NCBI GenBank assembly: GCA_001464455.1
Contig: LNEI01000027.1
Coordinates: 1 to 64,000 of the forward strand
Direction of reading: 5' to 3'
Length of the DNA: 64,000 nt
Source: Acidobacteria bacterium Ga0077534
GTDB taxonomy: Bacteria > Acidobacteriota > Blastocatellia > Pyrinomonadales > Pyrinomonadaceae
The number at the start of each line of letters is the position of its first letter. Position 1 is the stretch's first letter. A program made the position numbers and the translations under genes. The notes beneath the pieces were generated by a model that saw only the letters and a list, made by a program, of their open reading frames with translations, was not told where the DNA came from and ran no database searches. Below are positions 52,001-60,407 of this stretch, piece by piece.

Positions 52001-53632
52001 ATGCATACACCGTCGCTGTCAAAAAAAGACGCGAGCAACGCCGGCCTTGTTGCAGTTGCGGACGGGGGCTTCAGTGATCTGAAGTTCATCTCCGAGCTAG
52101 GGCGAAGTCTGCTTTTCACAGTCCATCCTAAAAAGGTTGCCAGCCGCGTTGCCGACGCGATCATTCATGGTGTAGATGTTTCGGCGTGCGTATTTGTTGC
52201 CGAGCTCGACAGCATTGGGCTAATTACATCCGAAGCTGACGAAGCCCTACTGCGACGGGAGAAATTTGAGCGGTGGCTTAGTTTCATGCCGCCGCAGGTT
52301 GGCTATACAGAGCATGAGGCATCGGAATTTATGATCGCCGGAGGCGGGCATCTGTGCGAGTATGTTTCACCGCTACACATAAATGGCGAGATGCGCGGAG
52401 CGATCGTCGTGGGATTTGCTTCGGAAGATCAGATTTCTGAGCGCACCTTGCGTTTGATCGAGGCAGCCACGCAAATGGCAGCAATGAGCGTTAATCTGTC
52501 GGCCCACTACGAACTTGCGATGCACGATTCGATAAATGAGGCCCGGCAGGAGCATCGCAAGTTTACAGAAGCCGTTCTCGACGCTCTGCCTGTATCGCTG
52601 TATGTCGTCGACCGCGACTATCGCATCGTTACCTGGAACCGTCATCGTGAGGTGGGCGATCAGGGAATACCGCGAGATATGGCGATCGGGCGTAACGTTT
52701 TCGATGTGCTTGAGAAGTACCCGCAGGGTCGCGTACGCGAGGAGTTCGAGCGGGCGTTTCGAACCGGACGTATTGAGCGGATCGAACAGCAAACGGTTGC
52801 TGATGATGGTTCTACCCGACATTGGATGGTGAGCAAGGTTCCGATGAGAAGCGAGCAAAGCGGCGACGTAACTCACGTTATAACGGTCGGGGAAGACGTA
52901 ACGATGCGCGTCGAGGCCGTCCTTGCGGTCAATCGTGCCGAGAAGCTAGCTGCTATCGGTCGCCTGGCTGCGGGCGTCGTTCACGAGATCAACAATCCTC
53001 TGGCTACGATAGCAGCCTGTGCCGAAGCTCTCGAGCAGCGGATCGACGAAGGGGCCTTTGAGATGTCGGATTCGGCCGACGATCTAACTGAATACCTCGG
53101 ACTGATCAAGAGCGAAGCCTTTCGCTGTAAAACTATCACAACTGACCTTCTAGACTTTAGCCGTATACGTGCCGGCGATCGAACCCCCGTTGATGCGGGC
53201 GACATCGTTCGCTCGGCTGCAAACCTCATCTCACACCAGAAACGCGGCGAAGGCATTGAGCAAGTGATCGAGATCGAGCCGGGCCTGCCAAACGTCTCGG
53301 CCGACGGTGGCCAGATCCAGCAGGCAATAATCGCACTTGCTACCAACGCCATCGACGCGATGCCCGGCGGCGGCGTGCTTTCATTTCGAGCCTTTTCCAA
53401 AGGCACCCGAGTCGTGATCGAGGTTGAAGATACAGGCTCCGGAATCCCGCAGGAAGACATGTCGAAGATCTTCGAGCCTTTCTTTACCACGAAAGAGGTT
53501 GGAAAAGGCACAGGCCTGGGACTCGCGGTCTGCTACGGCATTATCTCCGAACACGGCGGTCGATTGAGCGTCCGTTCATCGGTTGGGAAAGGAACCACCT
53601 TCAGCATCTTTCTCCCCGTATCCAGACGATGA
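52001..53632 (+). CDS. sensor histidine kinase (GAF-PAS-HisKA-HATPase)
   Basis: 543 residues from the ATG at 52001 (a TTG 24 codons upstream is an alternative). Approximate domains: GAF (80-190), PAS (200-310, with [20 protein letters not shown]), HisKA with phospho-accepting His in [15 protein letters not shown], and HATPase with N box [15 protein letters not shown]1 DTGSGIP, F box [20 protein letters not shown]. No membrane segments, so it is a soluble kinase sensing an intracellular signal. It is followed after ~16 bases by an NtrC-type regulator, its likely partner. Confidence 0.9.
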   Translation: MHTPSLSKKDASNAGLVAVADGGFSDLKFISELGRSLLFTVHPKKVASRVADAIIHGVDVSACVFVAELDSIGLITSEADEALLRREKFERWLSFMPPQVGYTEHEASEFMIAGGGHLCEYVSPLHINGEMRGAIVVGFASEDQISERTLRLIEAATQMAAMSVNLSAHYELAMHDSINEARQEHRKFTEAVLDALPVSLYVVDRDYRIVTWNRHREVGDQGIPRDMAIGRNVFDVLEKYPQGRVREEFERAFRTGRIERIEQQTVADDGSTRHWMVSKVPMRSEQSGDVTHVITVGEDVTMRVEAVLAVNRAEKLAAIGRLAAGVVHEINNPLATIAACAEALEQRIDEGAFEMSDSADDLTEYLGLIKSEAFRCKTITTDLLDFSRIRAGDRTPVDAGDIVRSAANLISHQKRGEGIEQVIEIEPGLPNVSADGGQIQQAIIALATNAIDAMPGGGVLSFRAFSKGTRVVIEVEDTGSGIPQEDMSKIFEPFFTTKEVGKGTGLGLAVCYGIISEHGGRLSVRSSVGKGTTFSIFLPVSRR

Positions 53633-53648
53633 TCTCGCCTAGAATCTT

Positions 53649-55043
53649 ATGGCAAAACTTTTAGTAGTCGATGATGAAAAGAATCTGCGTCTCGTCGTGC
53701 AGAAGGAAATGGCGCGTCAGGGTCATGATGTCGAGACGGCGGATAATGGCGAGGCCGCCTGGGAGCTACTTGAGGCTCAGGACTTCGATGTAGTTCTATG
53801 TGACATCAACATGCCGCGGCTGGACGGTATGGGACTTCTTCGTCGAACTCGCGAGAGAAGCCAGAACCCGCCCGAAGTCATTATGCTAACCGGCCAGGCA
53901 ACCGTCGAGTCAGCGATCGAAGCGATGAAGCTCGGTGCATACGATTACCTGACGAAACCATATCGCATCGGCGAGCTTTCGGCCCTTGTAACGGCTGCTG
54001 CTGAGAAACAGCAATTAAAAGTTGATAATCAACGTCTGCGGGCACAGATCGCGAGAACAAGCCAGTCCTTGCCTGAGATAGTTGCCGAATCGCGACAGAT
54101 GAAGGAAGCGTTGAGACTCGTTCAGCGCGTCGCACCGTCTGACACCTCGGTGATGATAACGGGCGAAAGTGGGGTCGGTAAAGAGTTGATCGCCCAAGCG
54201 ATCCATCGGCTCAGCCGACGTGCTGATAAGCCTTTCATCGACCTTAACTGTGCTGCTCTACAGGACACACTCCTTGAAAGCGAACTCTTTGGACACGAAG
54301 CGGGTGCGTTTTCAGGCGCACGCGTGCGAAAACTCGGCCTATTTGAGATCGCTGATGGCGGTACGATCTTCCTCGACGAGGTCATGGAGATGCCGATGGC
54401 GCTTCAGTCGAAGCTGCTTCGAGCTCTCGAAACGCGTTCGTTCTTCCGCGTCGGTGGCGTGAAAAAGGTTGAAGTGGATGTTCGCCTGGTCGCGGCGACA
54501 AACCGAAACAAGGAACAATCGATCGCCGACGGCGTGTTTCGTGCGGATCTGATGTACCGGATAAACAGTTTTGAGATCGTCATACCGCCGCTTCGCGAAC
54601 GCCGTGAGGACATCGAACCGCTGGCCCGGCATCTGCTCCACAAAATGGCGGGGCCAAACGCTCCGGAGATGTCTCCCGCCGCGATCGAAGCATTGACGCT
54701 ATTTGACTGGTCAGGAAACGTCCGGCATCTTCGCAACTGTCTGGAGCGAGCGATCCTGCTTTCAGACAATAACATGATCACGCCCCGCGAACTTCCGCCT
54801 GAGATCACCAATCGGACCGAAAACCCGAGCGTTTCTGTCAGCTACGCGGCTCCGCAAAACACAACCGTCAACTCCTTTCAAAACGCTTCGTCAACTAACA
54901 ATCTTCGCGATGTCGAACGTCAACAGATAATCGGAGCCCTCGAAAAAACCGGCTGGCACCGTGGCAAAACCGCCGAACTACTCGGTATTTCACCATCGAC
55001 GCTTTATCGAAGGCTGAGGGAATACGATCTGGATGTTCGCTAG
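53649..55043 (+). CDS. NtrC-family sigma-54-dependent response regulator
   Basis: 464 residues: REC domain (1-120) with phospho-acceptor D52 in VVLCDINMP, AAA+ sigma-54 activator domain (~150-380) with Walker A GESGVGKE, and a Fis-type HTH at the C-terminus (TAELLGISPSTLYRRLREYD). The loop that contacts sigma-54 reads GAFSGA instead of the usual GAFTGA. GAFTGA-to-GAFSGA changes occur naturally and often keep some activity. It pairs with the preceding histidine kinase. It converges with the TPR gene, with no bases between the two stops. Confidence 0.93.
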   Translation: MAKLLVVDDEKNLRLVVQKEMARQGHDVETADNGEAAWELLEAQDFDVVLCDINMPRLDGMGLLRRTRERSQNPPEVIMLTGQATVESAIEAMKLGAYDYLTKPYRIGELSALVTAAAEKQQLKVDNQRLRAQIARTSQSLPEIVAESRQMKEALRLVQRVAPSDTSVMITGESGVGKELIAQAIHRLSRRADKPFIDLNCAALQDTLLESELFGHEAGAFSGARVRKLGLFEIADGGTIFLDEVMEMPMALQSKLLRALETRSFFRVGGVKKVEVDVRLVAATNRNKEQSIADGVFRADLMYRINSFEIVIPPLRERREDIEPLARHLLHKMAGPNAPEMSPAAIEALTLFDWSGNVRHLRNCLERAILLSDNNMITPRELPPEITNRTENPSVSVSYAAPQNTTVNSFQNASSTNNLRDVERQQIIGALEKTGWHRGKTAELLGISPSTLYRRLREYDLDVR

Positions 55044-56228
55044 CTATTTCTTAATGATGACATAAGTCGTTACGTACTTTCGGAGTTTCTCCCGTTGTGT
55101 GCGGACGTATTTGTAATGATCTCGAACAATGCCCTCGGTCGGAAGTGCCATCAGGATAAAGGCTTCTAGAACACCGTCTTTGTCGAGCCGTTCGATCATC
55201 TTGATCTGATCGTTCAGCGATTTCGGTTTCAGCGTTTTAGCCATTTCCACAACACTTCTAAGTGCATCTGCCTCCTCGGCGAGGCTGTGCCTGTAGGTCG
55301 ACTCCGTCGGATAGGCCTTTCGGAACTTATCCTTTTTCCAACCTTCTTTTGTGGCGCTGTAGGCGATCCAGGCCATCGAACCGTCTTCGGTTAACGGGTT
55401 TAAGTTTATCGTCGTATTCTCTTTTCCGTTTTCGTCGGTGGTTGTTTTGGGGACGTCGATCTTCGGATGGCCTAGTTGAGCGCCGGTCGCGTTCGCCCAT
55501 TGGACGATTCCGCTTATCGCCGTTCGGTTATAAGGAGCTAGTATATAAGCCTCGATGTACCTATCCTTTGCCTGATCGTATTTCTTCTGTCTCATCAACG
55601 GTGATGCCGAATATCGATGAGCCGTCTCTAAAAGCGGATCTATCGCTATCGCTTTCTGATACCACTTCTCCGCATCCTCGTATCGCTCGGTCTTAAAGTA
55701 AACATCGCCTGAGAACAATGCCGCGTAATAACATCTAGGATCTATAGCTAAGGCTTCGCCGTAGGTCTTCAGAGCATCTTCCAGTTTCCCGGTCGAAAAA
55801 TATCCCTCGGCCTTTTTCATAAGGGCGTTGGCCACCGCATTATCAGAATAATTTGCGGTACCGCTCCCGTCCTCAGGCAGGCCGTCGATCATTCCGCGTA
55901 TCGCAAGAGAATCATTTCCAAGATCAACAGAGGTAAGAAATGCCTTTCTCGCCCTGATACGAAGACCTTTCCTCTCCGCGTCCGCTTCAGTTGCCAAAGC
56001 CTGAGCCAGTAGACAAAAACCCAGATCGACCCAAACTTCGGCATCATTAGGCCGCTGTTTTGAGAGCTGTTCATAAAGCGGCAAAGCCTCGGTCAGTTTC
56101 TGCTGTTGAAACAAAGTCTTGGCCCTCGCCTTGGTTTGTTCTGCAGTTTCCTGTTGCGCGGTAACAGACAGGGCGGTCGCTAGGATCGCAAACAGAACAC
56201 AAGCCTGCCGGAAGTGATTTTTGATCAT
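55044..56228 (-). CDS. secreted TPR-repeat protein
   Basis: 394 residues from the ATG at 56228. Signal peptide FRQACVLFAILATALSVTAQ. TPR units: LFQQQKLTEALPLYEQLSKQ, EVWVDLGFCLLAQALAT, AEGYFSTGKLEDALKTYGEA, YAALFSGDVYFKTERYEDAE and TAHRYSASPLMRQKKYDQAK. The C-terminal ~150 residues have no TPR pattern. TPRs usually bind partner proteins. It ends directly against the response-regulator gene. Function unknown; periplasmic or surface location expected. Confidence 0.78.
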   Translation of the reverse strand: MIKNHFRQACVLFAILATALSVTAQQETAEQTKARAKTLFQQQKLTEALPLYEQLSKQRPNDAEVWVDLGFCLLAQALATEADAERKGLRIRARKAFLTSVDLGNDSLAIRGMIDGLPEDGSGTANYSDNAVANALMKKAEGYFSTGKLEDALKTYGEALAIDPRCYYAALFSGDVYFKTERYEDAEKWYQKAIAIDPLLETAHRYSASPLMRQKKYDQAKDRYIEAYILAPYNRTAISGIVQWANATGAQLGHPKIDVPKTTTDENGKENTTINLNPLTEDGSMAWIAYSATKEGWKKDKFRKAYPTESTYRHSLAEEADALRSVVEMAKTLKPKSLNDQIKMIERLDKDGVLEAFILMALPTEGIVRDHYKYVRTQREKLRKYVTTYVIIKK

Positions 56229-56291
56229 GGTTCGGGATCTCCTCGAAAGATTTAGAGGATTAGATGCCAGAAGTGTCAAAGAGGTTCCCGG

Positions 56292-56897
56292 TTACCCAGA
56301 ATAGAATAAATATCGCTGCTCCGAGAATGGCATCAACTCCTGTCGAAACTCCACTCGGTTCGCCTTCAACGCATCGCGAAATGCAGGACCGGAGAAGAAT
56401 AGGTACTTGCTACTTCCACACCATTTGAGCAGTTTTGGCAATTTCTCGCTAAACCCGTCGAGTGCTCGACACGATACATGGGTAACATCGGGACGCTTGA
56501 GCTCGGAAAACTGTCGGGCCACCAACTCAACACGTCCGGAGAGACCACATTGCTCGATAGCTGTGGCCAAAAACTTAGCTTTCTTTTCCTTCGACTCGAT
56601 CAGGACGGCTGACAGGTCGTCGCGAGCGATAAGACACGGAATCGCGGGCAGTCCGCCGCCGCTGCCGATGTCAGCGAAACGTGTTCCAGGCGGAAGGTGT
56701 TTCAGCATGGTCAGCGATTCGAGCACGTGGCGGGTGGCAAATTCCGCCGGCGAGCACGGGCCGACGAGATGAAGTATTGGATTGTGTTCGAGGATCAGCT
56801 CGTAGTGGTCGGCCAGTCGCTCCATCGTTGGATCAGAGAGCGTAATATCGAATTCACCTTGATGATCTATCAGGCCTTTGATTAGTTCCGATCGCAT
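56292..56897 (-). CDS. rsmG: 16S rRNA (guanine-527-N7)-methyltransferase
   Basis: 201 residues. It methylates G527 in 16S rRNA; its loss gives low-level streptomycin resistance. SAM-binding motif RFADIGSGGGLPAIPCLIA, then LSAVLIESKEKKAKFLATAI and VELVARQFSELKRPDVTHVS. FATRHVLESLTMLKHLP is typical of the N-terminal helical part. In many genomes rsmG is near the origin with mnmG and parAB; here it is ~40 kb from dnaA with no such neighbours. Confidence 0.92.
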   Translation of the reverse strand: MRSELIKGLIDHQGEFDITLSDPTMERLADHYELILEHNPILHLVGPCSPAEFATRHVLESLTMLKHLPPGTRFADIGSGGGLPAIPCLIARDDLSAVLIESKEKKAKFLATAIEQCGLSGRVELVARQFSELKRPDVTHVSCRALDGFSEKLPKLLKWCGSSKYLFFSGPAFRDALKANRVEFRQELMPFSEQRYLFYSG

Positions 56898-56914
56898 ATT
56901 CTAGTTTGAGTTTC

Positions 56915-56939
56915 ACGCAAAGCCGCAAAGAACGCAAAG
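56915..56939. repeat. single cgcaaag-family repeat unit
   Basis: A 25-base stretch reading ACGCAAAGCCGCAAAG and then AACGCAAAG, the same family as the repeats inside the amylase leaders. It lies between rsmG and a terminator-like stem. Confidence 0.55.
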
Positions 56940-56942
56940 AAA

Positions 56943-56973
56943 ATCGGGAGTCGACGTTGAACCGACTCCCGAT
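56943..56973 (-). terminator. terminator-like stem after tRNA-Leu(CAG)
   Basis: ATCGGGAGTCG (56943-56953) pairs with CGACTCCCGAT (56963-56973), with a T-rich run beyond in the minus direction (TTTTCTTTG). It lies just downstream of the tRNA. Confidence 0.7.
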
Positions 56974-56980
56974 CGATGAT

Positions 56981-57067
56981 TGGTGCGGACGAATGGAATC
57001 GAACCATCACGGCCTTGCGGCCACAGGCTTCTGAGACCTGCGCGTCTACCAGTTCCGCCACGTCCGC
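56981..57067 (-). tRNA. tRNA-Leu (anticodon CAG)
   Basis: 87 bases with encoded CCA. The acceptor stem is GCGGACG/CGTCCGC. Anticodon loop CTCAGAA within CAGGT/GCCTG gives CAG. It has a long variable arm (GTGGCCGCAAGGCCGTG) and T-arm GGTTCGATTCC. It reads CUG codons. A terminator-like stem follows. Confidence 0.95.
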
Positions 57068-57127
57068 ACGGGCGAACATTGAGGATACTAATTCATTACC
57101 GAAAACTCAAGAATCGACCGGGAATTA

Positions 57128-57628
57128 CTATATCTGCCCGATCCCGAATATGATGCCCCAAATAATGGCTGTGAAAAAGTACACGCTGAGGAGAATACAC
57201 CCGATCAGCAGAAGTATCAGGAACACGATCAAGCCGATGACGAAAACGTAATCGCCTGTCGTGCCTCTGCCTACACCCACGGCACGGGTTCGGATGAGGT
57301 CCATGTTTTGCTTATTCGCCTTCCAGACGAAATCAAAGGCATCGCCAACAAATGGTATGATCCCGACGACGTAATCAAGCCCGATATTGAACGCCATTCG
57401 AACAAGCGTTATCTTCGGCACTCCGTATCGAACACCTGCAAAGAGAATATAGAATGAGGCGAAAGAGGTAAGAGTATCGCCGACATTTGGTATAAGCCCG
57501 ATCAATGAATCCAGGCCAAACCGCCAGCCGGTGCCGGGGATCCGAAAAAGACCATCGAGATAATGAGATAGCTCATCGAGTCCTTTGTCGATCTCTACCT
57601 GTTTACTCTGACGTTCCAGCTCAGTCAC
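57128..57628 (-). CDS. DUF4112 membrane protein
   Basis: 166 residues with the DUF4112 core (LSHYLDGLFRIPGTGWRFGL, then DSLIGLIPNVGDTLTSFASF, NIGLDYVVGIIPFVGDAFDF). Two or three membrane segments in the second half (FVIGLIVFLILLLIGCILLS; VYFFTAIIWGIIFGI). The function is unknown. It is seven bases from the HEAT-cyclophilin gene on the same strand. Confidence 0.85.
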   Translation of the reverse strand: MTELERQSKQVEIDKGLDELSHYLDGLFRIPGTGWRFGLDSLIGLIPNVGDTLTSFASFYILFAGVRYGVPKITLVRMAFNIGLDYVVGIIPFVGDAFDFVWKANKQNMDLIRTRAVGVGRGTTGDYVFVIGLIVFLILLLIGCILLSVYFFTAIIWGIIFGIGQI

Positions 57629-57634
57629 TTTATT

Positions 57635-59839
57635 CTATTTCCCGATGATGGTGACCGATATGATCCGGTCACCTTTCACTATCCTATCTACGACAGACAT
57701 ATCGCGTTCGTTCACTTTTCCAAAGACCGTATAGCCGCCGTCGAGGTGCGGCTGCGGAGCGTGGTCGACGAACCACTGTGATCCGCCCGTGTCCTTACCC
57801 GAAAGTGCCATACCGACGGAGCCGCGTTCGAACTCAGCCATGTTTATCTCGCATCGGATCGACCAACCCGGCCCGCCCGATCCTGTTCCGGTCGGGTCGC
57901 CGTCCTGCATCACAAAGTTGCCGACCACACGATGAACCTCGGCTCCGTTGAAATATCGCGAACGGGCCAGCTTGATAAAGTTATCGACCGTCAGCGGAGC
58001 ATCGCCGCCGTTAAGCGAGATGGTGAAAACACCCTTTGAGGTACGAAAGATAGCCTTTGCAGATCCGTTTGTCCGCAATAAGGCACGACGGTAATCAGCC
58101 TCGGTATTTAGGACCTGACCGAGCCGCGTCCCCGCGATCTGCGAATACGCAAGTACCTGATCCTTCTTTTTCGAACGAGCATCCTCGAGTGAAGACTCGA
58201 TACCCGGAAAATCTTTTCGCAGTTGAGGATCGGAAAGTAGCTGGAACGCTCGCTTTCTGACCAGATAATTTGGCGAATCCAAAGCGGCGAGCAAAACTCC
58301 GGCCGATTCCTTCTTATTCAGGCGGTTTAATGCACCGATGATAGCAAGTTGAGCATCATCCGACTTCCTGTCGGTCACCTGTGAGCGTGCGAACGCCTTT
58401 TTCAATGCGTCGACATTTTCCTGCGAGGAAGGCTGGGCGGCGATCAATCCTGCGGCGGTCGTTCGGACATTGACATCTTCATTTGTGAGCAGGCCGCGAA
58501 GTATCTCATTAAGATTGTTAGGTTTAAGGGCAGCATTTGCGCGTTGAAGGGCAGGAATCGCCTTCAGCATCTCAGTCTGATACGCTGCCTTGGCGCCCGT
58601 CCCCATTCCATTGATGAACTTTGTCAAAGCCTCACCGGTTCGCTGCTTTAGCGCAGCATCGGATGAGGCGGCTACGGCGCTCAGGCCCTGGGCGTAGGCG
58701 TCAGCTACGCGCCAATCGGCGTAGCCGTTGTTCTTCACATTGAATTCGGCTGCGTAGCCCGCGGGAGCGACTGTTGCAAGAGCGATCTCGGTCTCGCCCG
58801 AACGATATCGGTCAAGCTCGCGAAGGGCTTCAAGAAAACTGATCACATTCTCATTAAACGAATTCGGAGCAAGCCTCGCTAGAGCGGTTGCGATCTCGAG
58901 CAGCTCTGTCTTTTCGGCCGGATTCACAGCCCGCAACTTTTTCGCCAACGCGATCAGGTTATTTCCGTGATCGACAAGAGGCTTCAGAGCCTTTGCTTCC
59001 CGCAAGGCTGCGAGCGATCGAATCGCTGAGATACGCACGCGGCCATCATCCCCGTTCACAGCCGCGTCGAGCAACAGGTCGAGAGCTTCTTTATCCTCGG
59101 CCGCACCTAGGGCCCGGGCCGCATTTGCTCTCGCATTGACATCCGGATCGCGCCGTAGCATCGATCGCAGATCAGCATTGGCAGCTTTTGAGCGAACTCG
59201 AGCCAGCATATTTCCCGCATCAGTTCGAACCCGTCCATCCGGATGAGTGAGAAATTTTGCGACAGCAATGTCGCCCTCGGCCGGTCGCACACGCAGGGCG
59301 GCTGTAATGGCCATTAGGGTCACATCGCGGTTGCCGCTGCTACCCTTTGCAGACTGATCGCGAAGGGTCTTGACGATGGCCTCACCGAGCGTTTTAGACT
59401 GCGGGGCAGTCGCGTTTGCGGCAGCTATCTTGCCAGCAGCTTCGACGGCACGGGCCCGGAGAGCGTTATCCGCATTGCCATCTGAAAGCGCCCGCAGCAG
59501 AGCTTCAGCGGCACTAATGTTCTCGATCTCGCCCAGCGCAAAGGCGGCCATAACTCTGACCGCGGGCTCAGAATCACTAAGCAGACTGGCGAGCGGGCCG
59601 ATGGCCTTCGCATCGCCAATGCGCCCGGCAGCCAAAGCGGCGCGGTAACGCGTCGCCGCATTCACGTTCTGCAATAACTCAATAGCTGGTTTTACATCCC
59701 GCGCGTCCTCAGCTTTAGCTAGCCTGACGATCAGATCGTCGGGAACAACGTACGAGCCTACCTTCGTGGATGTTAAACGCTGTGCTATTGCGGAGGTTAC
59801 GCAAAGAGCCAGAACTATCGACGTAATGAGTGCTTTCAT
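57635..59839 (-). CDS. secreted HEAT-repeat protein with C-terminal cyclophilin domain
   Basis: 734 residues. Signal peptide ALITSIVLALCVTSAIAQ. Residues ~40-560 are HEAT repeats of ~30 residues (for example RYRAALAAGRIGDAKAIGPL, RVMAAFALGEIENISAAEAL, NARANAARALGAAEDKEALD, RVRISAIRSLAALREAKALK). The last ~150 residues are a cyclophilin-type peptidyl-prolyl isomerase: RTSKGVFTISLNGGDAPLTV, FNGAEVHRVVGNFVMQDGDP, GMALSGKDTGGSQWFVDHAP and GGYTVFGKV. Catalytic-type Arg (HRV), Gln (FVMQDG) and QWF are kept. HEAT platform plus isomerase suggests an envelope-folding factor. It is followed by DUF4112. Confidence 0.88.
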   Translation of the reverse strand: MKALITSIVLALCVTSAIAQRLTSTKVGSYVVPDDLIVRLAKAEDARDVKPAIELLQNVNAATRYRAALAAGRIGDAKAIGPLASLLSDSEPAVRVMAAFALGEIENISAAEALLRALSDGNADNALRARAVEAAGKIAAANATAPQSKTLGEAIVKTLRDQSAKGSSGNRDVTLMAITAALRVRPAEGDIAVAKFLTHPDGRVRTDAGNMLARVRSKAANADLRSMLRRDPDVNARANAARALGAAEDKEALDLLLDAAVNGDDGRVRISAIRSLAALREAKALKPLVDHGNNLIALAKKLRAVNPAEKTELLEIATALARLAPNSFNENVISFLEALRELDRYRSGETEIALATVAPAGYAAEFNVKNNGYADWRVADAYAQGLSAVAASSDAALKQRTGEALTKFINGMGTGAKAAYQTEMLKAIPALQRANAALKPNNLNEILRGLLTNEDVNVRTTAAGLIAAQPSSQENVDALKKAFARSQVTDRKSDDAQLAIIGALNRLNKKESAGVLLAALDSPNYLVRKRAFQLLSDPQLRKDFPGIESSLEDARSKKKDQVLAYSQIAGTRLGQVLNTEADYRRALLRTNGSAKAIFRTSKGVFTISLNGGDAPLTVDNFIKLARSRYFNGAEVHRVVGNFVMQDGDPTGTGSGGPGWSIRCEINMAEFERGSVGMALSGKDTGGSQWFVDHAPQPHLDGGYTVFGKVNERDMSVVDRIVKGDRIISVTIIGK

Positions 59840-59842
59840 AAT

Positions 59843-60268
59843 TTACTGAATCTCTATGACCTCGAAGCTTGTCGTGATCTCCGCTGTCGGTTGAACCGTT
59901 GCTGCGACCGAACAGTACTTGGTATCGGACAGCTCTATCGCATCCGCCACGGCTTTTTCGGAAACGTTGCGTCCGTGCACGATATGGTGGATGCGGAAAG
60001 AGATGAACTTACGCGGATGGTCCTCGGCGCGGGTGCCCTCTATCTCGACTCGATAGTCCGTTACATCCTGGCGTTTCTTCTCAAGGATCGATTGAACATC
60101 TATCGCGGTGCACCCCGCGACCGAGACGAGAAGCAACTCGACCGGAGTCGGAGCATTTTTCCTATCTCCTTTAGAATCCATCATTTGAGCATGCCCGCTG
60201 GGCGGTACGCCAATGAAATATCCGTCCCCGCCGTAACTCACTGTCGCTTTGTAATTTCCGTCTGCCAT
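59843..60268 (-). CDS. OsmC-family protein
   Basis: 141 residues from the ATG at 60268, preceded by AAGGAG (on the minus strand). MADGNYKATVSYGGDGYFIG, PVELLLVSVAGCTAIDVQSI (the peroxidase-type conserved Cys is in SVAGCT), FRIHHIVHGRNVSEKAVADA and TKYCSVAATV (second Cys, in KYCS) fit OsmC/Ohr, which reduce organic hydroperoxides. Both cysteines are present, so it is likely active. It diverges from the glycine-zipper gene. Confidence 0.88.
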   Translation of the reverse strand: MADGNYKATVSYGGDGYFIGVPPSGHAQMMDSKGDRKNAPTPVELLLVSVAGCTAIDVQSILEKKRQDVTDYRVEIEGTRAEDHPRKFISFRIHHIVHGRNVSEKAVADAIELSDTKYCSVAATVQPTAEITTSFEVIEIQ

Positions 60269-60407
60269 AATATCTCCTTGGGTTTTTACAGATTCTAGCA
60301 CACGGGTCGCAGCCGATGCCGGATGTCGAGAACAACCCATGGCATAAAAAATGCTTCCTATCCGCATGGGAAGGTTCGCGCGTGTTTCGACACCGCAATT
60401 AGGAAAA

